From NCBI RefSeq assembly GCF_012844305.1, contig NZ_JABANE010000094.1, positions 1-35,222 on the forward strand: a stretch of 35,222 nucleotides of DNA. The letters are read 5' to 3'. The DNA comes from Flammeovirga aprica JL-4 (GTDB taxonomy: Bacteria > Bacteroidota > Bacteroidia > Cytophagales > Flammeovirgaceae). Numbering within the stretch: the first letter of the stretch is position 1; each line of letters starts with the position of its first letter. Below the pieces are notes generated by a model. That model had not been told where the DNA came from. It worked only from the letters and a program-made list of their open reading frames with translations, and made no database searches. The position numbers and the translations under genes are program-made. This document shows, piece after piece, positions 16,259-23,279 of this stretch.

Positions 16259-17923
16259 ATGTTACTGACAGCCTTTAATGAAAAGAAGTATTACTTCATT
16301 TTTTTATTCTTTTTCCTATCTCTAGAATTTACTTTCTCCCAAACAGAAGTATATCACATAACACCTCTTAGTAATAGAACTCACTATAGTTCCTCCGAAG
16401 GAAATTTAGTACTTCATGATAGTATTGAACTCGATACACTGGATATCATTTTGGGCGAACTTGATATTGCTATAAATTCAACATCATATAGCCTTTCAGG
16501 GATGTGGACTTTTTATCATCGAGGGTTGTGTGAAGCTGAAATTGATTTTATCGATGATAGTTTGAGATATGAGAAACGATATGATATCTGGGGAGAATTG
16601 GAAGAAGAAGGATTATGGAATAATGGTGAAAAAGTAGGGGTTTGGAGGGAATACTCTCTTGATAAGTTTACCGAGTATGATTATAAAAATGGAGATGAAA
16701 GGGTAATAGAAGTAAAGGAATTCACCTTGGATTCGTTGCAGTTGACAGGGTTTTCGTATTATGATATTGTTTTAGAAAAAACTGTTGTGAAAGATGAGTG
16801 GTATTATGAATCCGGAGCATTGAAGTTTAGGGCTGAGATGGATAATCAAGGGGAGTTAGTAGGGAAAAAGAGTTTTTTTTATGAAAATGGGAAGGTTTCT
16901 TATGAGGGATATTATAATGAAGAAAGAACATTGTTTTATGATGTGAATTATAATCTTAATGGGCAAATGACTTCAAAAAGTATTTATGATGTACTGAAAA
17001 AAGAAACGGATGTTAGGTATTATTATCCAGAAACTGGAGCTTTAAAAGTAAAGGGGCAAAAAAAGGATTGGAAAGATTATGGTCATTGGGATGTTTTTGA
17101 TGCTAATGGAGAACTCTTAAGAACCATGGTTTATGAAAATGATTCATTGAAGGAGATCAACTATGATGGAGAGATCTTTTATAAGGCATCGAAACAACCA
17201 CCTTTTTCATGTTTTATTTCTAAAAAGGTAAAGAAAATTTATCATTTTCGATCGATGAAAATTTTAGGGTCTTCAATCAATCTATATATGATAACTGATA
17301 AAAAAGACAGAGTGGATTCTTTTTTTATGGAAGATCGTATGTTTGTTCTTTATAATGTTTTTGATCTAGAAGATTTAGAAAATTATTCCTTATCAAAGGA
17401 TAGGTTACAAGTGGTAGCGTCGAACCAAACAATCACTTTAAAAGAGGTTTTTCCGTTGAATTCATATACATTAGAAATTGAATGGAAAGGAAGTCGCCTC
17501 CATAAAATCTCAGAGTATAATGTTGATGGGATTGAAGTGTATCATGTGAGCTTTTCACCTAAAAGGAAAATTGAGGTGGAATTCAATCTTGATTTTCATC
17601 CAATTGTCTGGATCGATCATTCAATTTTTGAGGATTTTATTTATAGGCCCAATATTTATCAATTGATCGTTATTGAAGAACTTCTTTCAGAAGAAGAAAT
17701 TAAATACTTAAGAGAAAATATATTTTCTGATCCCGAATTGGTGAAAATGTTTAATGATCATTTTCATATGAGATGGTTTAAAGTGTATCCAAAGGATAAA
17801 AAGGAACTGTTGAGGGTGCCGATTCAAATTGTGAATAATGAAATAAGTGAGATGTTCGATTTTAAATCAGAAAGTTTTAAGGGTGATATTGAAAATATAA
17901 TTAAAAAGAAACTCAATAATTGA
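16259..17923 (+). CDS. Exported MORN/YwqK-like repeat protein
   Basis: 554 residues beginning with a signal peptide (hydrophobic stretch YYFIFLFFFLSL, likely cleavage after TFS). Residues about 80-300 contain repeated W/YYxxxGxLKxxGxY-type units (GLWNNGEKVGVWREY, EWYYESGALKFRAEM, FFYENGKVSYEGYYN, YYYPETGALKVKG), the pattern of MORN_2/YwqK-like proteins, where units describing text-like beta hairpins stack along the chain. The C-terminal 200 residues are not recognised. Such proteins in Bacteroidota are envelope-located and of unclear function; some are annotated as antitoxin-like, which I consider unsupported here. It starts 48 bp after the response regulator gene on the same strand, so co-transcription is possible, but the exported location argues for a separate role. 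Confidence 0.78.
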   Translation: MLLTAFNEKKYYFIFLFFFLSLEFTFSQTEVYHITPLSNRTHYSSSEGNLVLHDSIELDTLDIILGELDIAINSTSYSLSGMWTFYHRGLCEAEIDFIDDSLRYEKRYDIWGELEEEGLWNNGEKVGVWREYSLDKFTEYDYKNGDERVIEVKEFTLDSLQLTGFSYYDIVLEKTVVKDEWYYESGALKFRAEMDNQGELVGKKSFFYENGKVSYEGYYNEERTLFYDVNYNLNGQMTSKSIYDVLKKETDVRYYYPETGALKVKGQKKDWKDYGHWDVFDANGELLRTMVYENDSLKEINYDGEIFYKASKQPPFSCFISKKVKKIYHFRSMKILGSSINLYMITDKKDRVDSFFMEDRMFVLYNVFDLEDLENYSLSKDRLQVVASNQTITLKEVFPLNSYTLEIEWKGSRLHKISEYNVDGIEVYHVSFSPKRKIEVEFNLDFHPIVWIDHSIFEDFIYRPNIYQLIVIEELLSEEEIKYLRENIFSDPELVKMFNDHFHMRWFKVYPKDKKELLRVPIQIVNNEISEMFDFKSESFKGDIENIIKKKLNN

Positions 17924-18047
17924 TTTTAATTTTTAAAATATGATTATTTATTAATTGAAAATCACCAAATAAGACTTGAATTTCTATTGGTATACTTTGT
18001 GAATATTAGGTTGATGTAATTCATTTTTTACATTATCTCTTATAATC

Positions 18048-19076
18048 ATGAAACTATTACTTTCACTAAGTACAATTTTATCTCTTTGTTCTTTTTCAAC
18101 CATGACTGCTGCTGAAATTGAATGGATTAGTATTCAGGAAGCGGAAAAAAGAAATGCAGTAGAACCTCGTCCCATTTTGGTGGATATCTATACCGATTGG
18201 TGTGGTTGGTGCAAAGAATTGGACAAGAAAACATATTCTGATCCTCTCATCATCGATTACATCAATAAAAACTATTGGGCCGTTAAGTTCAATCCAGAAA
18301 CCTCAGCGGAGATCACATTTAATGGCGTGGAGTATGGAATCAAGGAAGCAGACGGAAATACCTACCACGAGTTTGAACAATACATCTCAGATGCTCCTTT
18401 ATCTTACCCTACGACTGCTTTTTTAACGCCTCAAAACACAAACTTCCTTTCAATGCCTGGCTTTATTGAGAAAAAAGAAATGCACGTTATCCTTAGTATG
18501 ATTCTCTTAGGAGAAGAGGCTGGTGAGGAAGAAATTTCATTATTCTTAGAAAACTATGTGTCTCCTTATAAAGAAAATGAGGAAGCTGTTACTACTACAG
18601 TAACGCTTTATGAAGGGGAAGAAGTAGATGAGACAGGTGAGATTATTAATAAATCCCCTCAACGTTATTTCAATGATGTATATATCAGCTATGCTTCCGA
18701 TTTAGAATCGATTTATGGCATTCCTTCAGAAATTATTTTGTCGTTGGGGGCTTATTTCTCTGAATATGGTAATCATGAAGTGGCGAAAGTGACTAATAAT
18801 CACTTTAAGTTGAAAGCATCAAAACATTGGAAAGGGGCTACTTATAGTCCTCAGCAAGGTGTTTCATACCAAGTGTATTCATCCGTTTTCGATGGTTTTG
18901 AAGCATTGGCGAAGCATTTAAAAGAAAATTACAAATTACCGAAGGAGTATTTGTTTGAGGAGAAGGACGCCAAAGAATGGACACAACTGCTCGTTGATGT
19001 TGCTTTTATCAGCAATCAACAGAAGAGCGATTTAGATACTATTATCTATGATCACAAACTGGATAATGTTTACTAA
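18048..19076 (+). CDS. Exported thioredoxin-like protein fused to a glucosaminidase-like domain
   Basis: 342 residues with an N-terminal signal peptide (MKLLLSLSTILSLCSFSTMTAA). Residues about 25-155 are a thioredoxin fold with active site WCGWCKEL (C52, C55) and the cis-Pro region SYPTTAFL, so disulfide exchange in the periplasm or outside the cell is likely. After an acidic linker, residues about 215-330 resemble the GH73/glucosaminidase fold: IPSEIILSLGAYFSEYG, NNHFKLKASKHWKG, YQVYSSVFDGFEALAKHL. At the position where active enzymes have the catalytic Glu (family pattern ALESGWG) this protein has Phe (AYFSEYG), so it may bind rather than cut peptidoglycan or glycans. A strong hairpin terminator follows the gene. 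The family reading of the second half is from motif order only. Confidence 0.8.
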   Translation: MKLLLSLSTILSLCSFSTMTAAEIEWISIQEAEKRNAVEPRPILVDIYTDWCGWCKELDKKTYSDPLIIDYINKNYWAVKFNPETSAEITFNGVEYGIKEADGNTYHEFEQYISDAPLSYPTTAFLTPQNTNFLSMPGFIEKKEMHVILSMILLGEEAGEEEISLFLENYVSPYKENEEAVTTTVTLYEGEEVDETGEIINKSPQRYFNDVYISYASDLESIYGIPSEIILSLGAYFSEYGNHEVAKVTNNHFKLKASKHWKGATYSPQQGVSYQVYSSVFDGFEALAKHLKENYKLPKEYLFEEKDAKEWTQLLVDVAFISNQQKSDLDTIIYDHKLDNVY

Positions 19077-19110
19077 TTGTTAGACTGTTTAATTCTTTCT
19101 TTACCTATTT

Positions 19111-19140
19111 ACCTGCTGTAATTTTTACAGCAGGTATTTC
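19111..19140 (+). terminator. Hairpin terminator after the thioredoxin-fusion gene
   Basis: Perfect 11-bp stem ACCTGCTGTAA/TTACAGCAGGT (19111-19121 and 19125-19135) with a TTT loop, 35 bp after the stop codon. The following bases are only moderately T-rich. Confidence 0.65.
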
Positions 19141-19164
19141 CCAAACTTTAAAATGTGTATCCTC

Positions 19165-19659
19165 ATGAAGCTTCTTTTATTCCTCCTTTTTTGTTGTAGT
19201 AATGCTGTTGTATCTGCTCAGCAGTTGGATTTTTATCCCATACGCGTTGAAAGATCCACATTGAGAACTTGTGGCAATTTTATGCCTAAAACAGTACAGA
19301 ACTTCAGCAATAGGCAAGTGAAGGTTTCTGTTAAAAATGAAGGTGCTGTGAGTTCTCTTTCAGTATCAAGATTACTAAAAAATGGTCAGTACAAGACTGT
19401 CTATAAGTTGAAGTATTTGAAAATGTTGCTACGCAAAGAAACAGCATACCAATACATTTACACAGGCAAAGGAATCTTTTATACCACAGATTCTTTCTTT
19501 GGTGCCTATGATGGCGAAATAATAGAATTTATCCTTTATAAAGAGAAAGAATGGTACGGAGATCCTGACAAAAAAACAGCAACACTGACCATGAGCATGC
19601 TGGATAAATCTATTGATTTAGAGGTGCTTGATAAAGATATAAAGCAACTGGACTTATAA
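19165..19659 (+). CDS. Small exported protein of unknown function
   Basis: 164 residues from ATG 19165. An ATG at 19153 would add MCIL before the signal peptide; the internal ATG gives a cleaner Lys-plus-hydrophobic signal (MKLLLFLLFCCS, cleavage after VVSA) and is preferred. The mature protein is basic and beta-rich, with one lone Cys near the N-terminus and no family I recognise. Hydrophobic-aromatic alternation (YKTVYKLKYLKMLL, YQYIYTGKGIFYTT) suggests a small beta-sandwich or lipocalin-like barrel, but that is only a guess. It lies 18 bp before the next gene, another exported protein, and the two are probably co-transcribed. Confidence 0.7.
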   Translation: MKLLLFLLFCCSNAVVSAQQLDFYPIRVERSTLRTCGNFMPKTVQNFSNRQVKVSVKNEGAVSSLSVSRLLKNGQYKTVYKLKYLKMLLRKETAYQYIYTGKGIFYTTDSFFGAYDGEIIEFILYKEKEWYGDPDKKTATLTMSMLDKSIDLEVLDKDIKQLDL

Positions 19660-19677
19660 CATTAAATCTATTTCAGA

Positions 19678-20490
19678 ATGAAAAATTATGCGATTGTTTT
19701 ACTCTTGTTATTTAAACTTCAAGTTGTTTTTGGGACTCATATCTCTGAAGATCTTCTTCGTGTGGTAGACACAAAAAACAAAGAGGAGAAGTACTATTTA
19801 GAGTTTTGGAAGAAAAGAAAAGAATTCAAAGGGCAGGTTTCTCCTATGGAAGGGTTGTATAAATTTAAGAGGACACACAGTATTGAAAAGGAAGGGACTA
19901 TTGAAAGAATATCTTTTTGTATACCTGTTTATTATGATGGAACAGATTTTCCGTGGGTGGACATTTCATTCCTTGATTATAAAACAAAGTTATTTGAAAT
20001 AGAAGAACAGAAAAATGTGGATAAAACAAGGTCCCTTTTCTGGTTGAAAGTGACGATTGAAAATTATGTTACTTCTCTAGATCCTATTTCAGAGGGCTTA
20101 AAATGGAATGAGATTATCTTCAAATTCAATGCTGATTTTCGAATCAAGGAAGTTGAAAGCTTTAATGGTGGCCATATTGATTACTTGAATAGTTGGAAAG
20201 AAGAAAGGGAGAATAACGTTGCATTACCCACAGCAGTTCAATTTGTGCAGTCCAATATTTTTGAGACCGAAAAGTATTATATCATTGATTTCGTATATCT
20301 ATCTCCATTCACCCTCAAAAAGCATTATAATACCATTAGTTTTTATAATAGATCATTTTCTTTAAAACCCATTTTCAGAGGTGAATCCTCCACAAAAGAG
20401 CATTATTACTTTGTACAAGTGAAGGTGTACAAAAGTAAAATACCTGACTTGCAGATGATTTATTTACCTGATCGTAAGGTTTTATTATGA
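19678..20490 (+). CDS. Exported protein of unknown function
   Basis: 270 residues with a signal peptide (MKNYAIVLLLLFKLQVVFG, likely cleaved before THISED). The mature part is rich in aromatic and charged residues with alternating strands and has no motif I recognise. It follows the small exported protein by 18 bp, and a strong terminator lies about 55 bp after its stop, so the two form a short operon. Codon use and base composition match the neighbours, giving no sign of recent transfer. Confidence 0.7.
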   Translation: MKNYAIVLLLLFKLQVVFGTHISEDLLRVVDTKNKEEKYYLEFWKKRKEFKGQVSPMEGLYKFKRTHSIEKEGTIERISFCIPVYYDGTDFPWVDISFLDYKTKLFEIEEQKNVDKTRSLFWLKVTIENYVTSLDPISEGLKWNEIIFKFNADFRIKEVESFNGGHIDYLNSWKEERENNVALPTAVQFVQSNIFETEKYYIIDFVYLSPFTLKKHYNTISFYNRSFSLKPIFRGESSTKEHYYFVQVKVYKSKIPDLQMIYLPDRKVLL

Positions 20491-20545
20491 TGTGTGTTTG
20501 CTTAGAGATGTTTCAAACATACTCTTACTGCTTATTTAAATAAAA

Positions 20546-20583
20546 GAGGACATTTCAATATTTGAAATGTCCTCATTGTTTTT
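20546..20583. terminator. Strong bidirectional hairpin terminator
   Basis: Perfect 13-bp stem GAGGACATTTCAA/TTGAAATGTCCTC (20546-20558 and 20562-20574) with a 3-base loop, followed by ATTGTTTTT on the plus strand and preceded by TAAAA. It separates the plus-strand exported-protein genes from the convergent minus-strand lipoprotein gene. Confidence 0.85.
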
Positions 20584-20642
20584 AACAGTAATTATGATTC
20601 AGTTTGATATAGATAAGTATTATTGATTGGTATGATAATAAT

Positions 20643-20960
20643 TTAGTAAGCATATATAAATTCGTTGTCGCAGACCGAAACACATACTTCTTCACTGTAA
20701 TCACTTGTGAAAAAACCGCTTCTGTCAATTTCTAGAGTCCCGCAGGTTGTTTCGCCGTTCTTGATTTGTACTTTAATTTTTAACTCTCTGTCTTCATCAG
20801 AACTATTTCCTGCAATTTCCCCCACAAATGCATTGTTGAAATAAACTTCACCACCTCTGTTGTGTAGATTTTTGAGAACAATAGATCCTTCAGAACATTC
20901 ATATTCATCGCATCCTATTAATATAAAAGCTAATGCTGTAATTGTTGAGAGATATCGCAT
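20643..20960 (-). CDS. Small Cys-rich lipoprotein
   Basis: 105 residues starting with a lipoprotein signal (MRYLSTITALAFILIGC), lipidated Cys at 17. The mature part has four further Cys (YECSEG, TTCGTLE, VCVSVCDNEF), enough for two disulfides, and beta-prone strands with an NNAFVGEIAG turn. I do not recognise the family; it resembles the many short envelope lipoproteins of Bacteroidota. It is a single-gene unit bounded by terminators on both sides. Cys pairing and location are inferred from sequence. Confidence 0.75.
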   Translation of the reverse strand: MRYLSTITALAFILIGCDEYECSEGSIVLKNLHNRGGEVYFNNAFVGEIAGNSSDEDRELKIKVQIKNGETTCGTLEIDRSGFFTSDYSEEVCVSVCDNEFIYAY

Positions 20961-21141
20961 CTTTTGAATAGGTTTAAAATGTGAATATTGTTTATGTAAT
21001 TTTAGTTCAAATATGTTTTATGATGCAAATTTATGACGTTGAAAATGAGTAAATGTAGTGTAAAATACCAACTAATGGGGATGCTGAGAGTGGATAAATT
21101 TCATTTTTGACTTAGTACTTCAGCAATGTAAATTCAATAAA

Positions 21142-21174
21142 AAACCTCTTATCTCCAAGGGAAATAAGAGGTTT
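21142..21174 (-). terminator. Hairpin terminator for the nitroreductase gene
   Basis: 11-bp stem AAACCTCTTAT/ATAAGAGGTTT (21142-21152 and 21164-21174) with an inner TCC/GGA pairing. On the minus strand it is followed by a T-run (complement of 21136-21141), so it fits termination of the gene that ends at 21225. Confidence 0.75.
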
Positions 21175-21224
21175 GGACTCTTTCTTTACTTAATTTTTGT
21201 TGGAATAAAAAAAGTATCCTATAA

Positions 21225-21854
21225 TTATAATGTTACAATTGCTTCTTCCAGAGGCTTTCTTACTTTAGCAAGATGCTGGTAATCATCATCTTCAGCTCTG
21301 TAACCAATTGGAAGTAAAACAGTACTTTTTAAGCCTAACTCTTCAAAACCTAAAACTTTATCTACTTCAGCAGGAACAAAGCCTTCCATTGGTGTGCTGT
21401 CTACCTGAAGTTGAGCACAAGCAGTTAATAAATTACCTAAAACAATGTAAGCTTGTTTTGCCACCCAGTTATCTTTATCAGCATCAGACAAGTTATTGAC
21501 AGTGTTGACCATCATACCTTTGTAATCGCCTAAAGCTTCTTCAGGAATACCTCTTGTAGCAGAAACATTTTGGATGAATGCCTCAACATCTTCTACCGTT
21601 AATTCTGCTGTTCTAGCGATAACGATTAAGTGAGAAGCATCAGAAACTTGCTTTTGTCCCCATGCGTGTGGCACTAATGCTTCACGCAATTCAGGATTTT
21701 TTACCAAAACAATCTTCCATGGTTGTAAGCCATACGATGAAGCAGAAAGATTACCTGCTTCCAAGATTGTTTGTACAGTTGCGTCGTCTAATTTTTTAGT
21801 AGCGTCAAATTTTTTTGTTGCGTAACGCCAGTTTAAGCTCTCGATAATGTTCAT
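21225..21854 (-). CDS. NfsB/DrgA-type NAD(P)H nitroreductase (FMN-dependent)
   Basis: 209 residues, typical for the oxygen-insensitive nitroreductase family. The FMN-phosphate-binding N-terminus RYATKKFD, the SASSYGLQPWK loop, MEGF, and the C-terminal LLPIGYRAEDD followed by KVRKP are characteristic. The enzyme should be a homodimeric flavoprotein in the cytosol that reduces nitroaromatics, quinones or similar acceptors with NAD(P)H; the natural substrate cannot be read from sequence. It is followed by its own hairpin terminator and preceded by an 88-bp gap after the DUF819 gene that contains a palindrome which might be an operator. The start ATG at 21854 directly precedes the family's usual N-terminal helix. 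Confidence 0.92.
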   Translation of the reverse strand: MNIIESLNWRYATKKFDATKKLDDATVQTILEAGNLSASSYGLQPWKIVLVKNPELREALVPHAWGQKQVSDASHLIVIARTAELTVEDVEAFIQNVSATRGIPEEALGDYKGMMVNTVNNLSDADKDNWVAKQAYIVLGNLLTACAQLQVDSTPMEGFVPAEVDKVLGFEELGLKSTVLLPIGYRAEDDDYQHLAKVRKPLEEAIVTL

Positions 21855-21909
21855 AAAAAAAGTGTTTTATTTGATTGAATGTTTTTAATACCCTGCAAAT
21901 AAAAACAAT

Positions 21910-21928
21910 ATTTGTTTAAACGACAAAT
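21910..21928. promoter_or_regulatory. Operator-like palindrome upstream of the nitroreductase gene
   Basis: ATTTGT (21910-21915) and ACAAAT (21923-21928) flank a central GTTTAAAC-containing core, giving a near-palindrome about 60 bp before the nitroreductase start. It could be a repressor site controlling the gene. The region is AT-rich, so chance is possible. Confidence 0.25.
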
Positions 21929-21942
21929 GTTTTGATGATATT

Positions 21943-23070
21943 TTACCCAACTAAGAAATAAGTGAAAATCAAGAGCAGTTTGCCAAGCAGGATTCCCCAA
22001 TAGTTGGCAATAGCGTAGCCTAAAGTTCCTGCTGCCATACCTGAAAGGATTACTTTCTTGTTTTTGATGGCTTTAGAGACAGGGCCAACAAAAGCAGGAC
22101 CGTACAGGCAAGCAGTAGAGGTGATGATAAATGTATCTACATCAATTTTGAAATACTTGGCTAACAGCAAATGAATAACAATACCCGTAAACATCACAAT
22201 TGCCACAAAGCCAATATATAAACTGCCTTCCGCTAACAATTTTTCAAAATTGGAAAGACTTCCTAGACCAATGCAGAAGAGTAGCACGAAATATTCACCT
22301 ACCAGAAAACTACCTTTTATATTTCTCACCTTTGAATTGAAAGAAGCTCCAATAGCTAGAGACGTTACACCGAGAATGATATAAATTTCATCCATTTTCC
22401 CCCATAATAACAAAGAGGTCCCCACGCAAATACCAAGTATAAGCACTACAATACCTATGCTTGCAAGGATACTTTTGGTAGACGGTCCTTGAAGTGCTGG
22501 AATTTTATTGAGATCCGTGATAATAGAGTTTTCTGCTTTGTATTCAGGGAGCACAAAACCAAATAATGTTTTGGCTATTGTCATTAGGAAAATCATCCAT
22601 ATGCCACCCAGAATCATATCGGCGGTATTCATTAATACAAACGCTTCGTCGTTAACCTCTAGTGCAAGACCAATTGCTGACATGTTTGGCGTGCCTCCCG
22701 TGTAAAGCCCCACAGACATTCCTCCTAAATAATGTGCACTTTCTAAAGTGCCTGTAAACACCAAAAATGCTATAACAGCTCCAATTGTCACCCCAAAAAG
22801 ATTACAGAAAAAAGAAAGGATCGTAGACTTCGCCTGAGTGATCCATTGTTTCATGTTGGATGACAACAGCATCAAACCTATGGATAAAGGTACGGCTGCT
22901 TCAACTAATGTTTTTGAAACTTCGGTATCGATGGTGTAAAAAGTATTGCCAAGAAAAATGCCCAATGCATAAGCAATGATTACAGTTCCTATATTCTCAA
23001 TCCATGTATATTTTTTTGCTCCCCATGTCAAAATTATTGGAGCAATCAGCATTACTAGCGCTTGAAGCAT
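21943..23070 (-). CDS. DUF819 family integral membrane protein
   Basis: 375 residues from ATG 23070; a TTG at 23097 in frame would add nine residues (MGEIKYDIN) but is less likely as a start. The protein has roughly ten to twelve hydrophobic helices and the DUF819 (YjcL-like) signatures: GLYTGGTPNMSAIG near the middle and YGPAFVGPVSKAI near the end, each a conserved Gly/Pro-rich loop entering the membrane. Family members are inner-membrane proteins of unknown transport function, with two related halves suggesting an inverted repeat. It lies upstream of the nitroreductase gene on the same strand with an 88-bp gap; no functional link is obvious. The substrate is unknown. Confidence 0.88.
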   Translation of the reverse strand: MLQALVMLIAPIILTWGAKKYTWIENIGTVIIAYALGIFLGNTFYTIDTEVSKTLVEAAVPLSIGLMLLSSNMKQWITQAKSTILSFFCNLFGVTIGAVIAFLVFTGTLESAHYLGGMSVGLYTGGTPNMSAIGLALEVNDEAFVLMNTADMILGGIWMIFLMTIAKTLFGFVLPEYKAENSIITDLNKIPALQGPSTKSILASIGIVVLILGICVGTSLLLWGKMDEIYIILGVTSLAIGASFNSKVRNIKGSFLVGEYFVLLFCIGLGSLSNFEKLLAEGSLYIGFVAIVMFTGIVIHLLLAKYFKIDVDTFIITSTACLYGPAFVGPVSKAIKNKKVILSGMAAGTLGYAIANYWGILLGKLLLIFTYFLVG

Positions 23071-23219
23071 ATTTATATCGTATTTAATTTCTCCCAAAGG
23101 TAATTAAGTACTAGGAATAAAGAAAACAGATAATTTTAGGTAATAGATAAGAATGAAGAGGGAAGAAAAATGGTTAGAGTTGTAGTTTGTAAGCTTTAAA
23201 AATTTACGTTCTAAACTAA

Positions 23220-23250
23220 AAAAGCCGCTCTAATAAAGAGCAGCTTTTTC
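23220..23250 (-). terminator. Hairpin terminator for the chitinase gene
   Basis: Stem AAAAAGCcGCTCT/AGAGCaGCTTTTT (one mismatch) with an AATAA loop, located 30 bp beyond the chitinase stop. On the minus strand the hairpin ends in a T-run. Confidence 0.75.
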
Positions 23251-23279
23251 CACTTGCTAAATAAATTGTGTTTTCCTAC

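Noticed and set aside
16259..17923. Toxin-antitoxin antitoxin (YwqK) role
   Set aside because: The protein has a signal peptide and no toxin partner is adjacent; the YwqK resemblance reflects only MORN-type repeats.
17921..17964. AT-rich inverted repeat TGATTTT/AAAATCA after the MORN-like gene
   Set aside because: Arms of only 7 bp with a 30-base loop in very AT-rich DNA; too weak for a terminator call.
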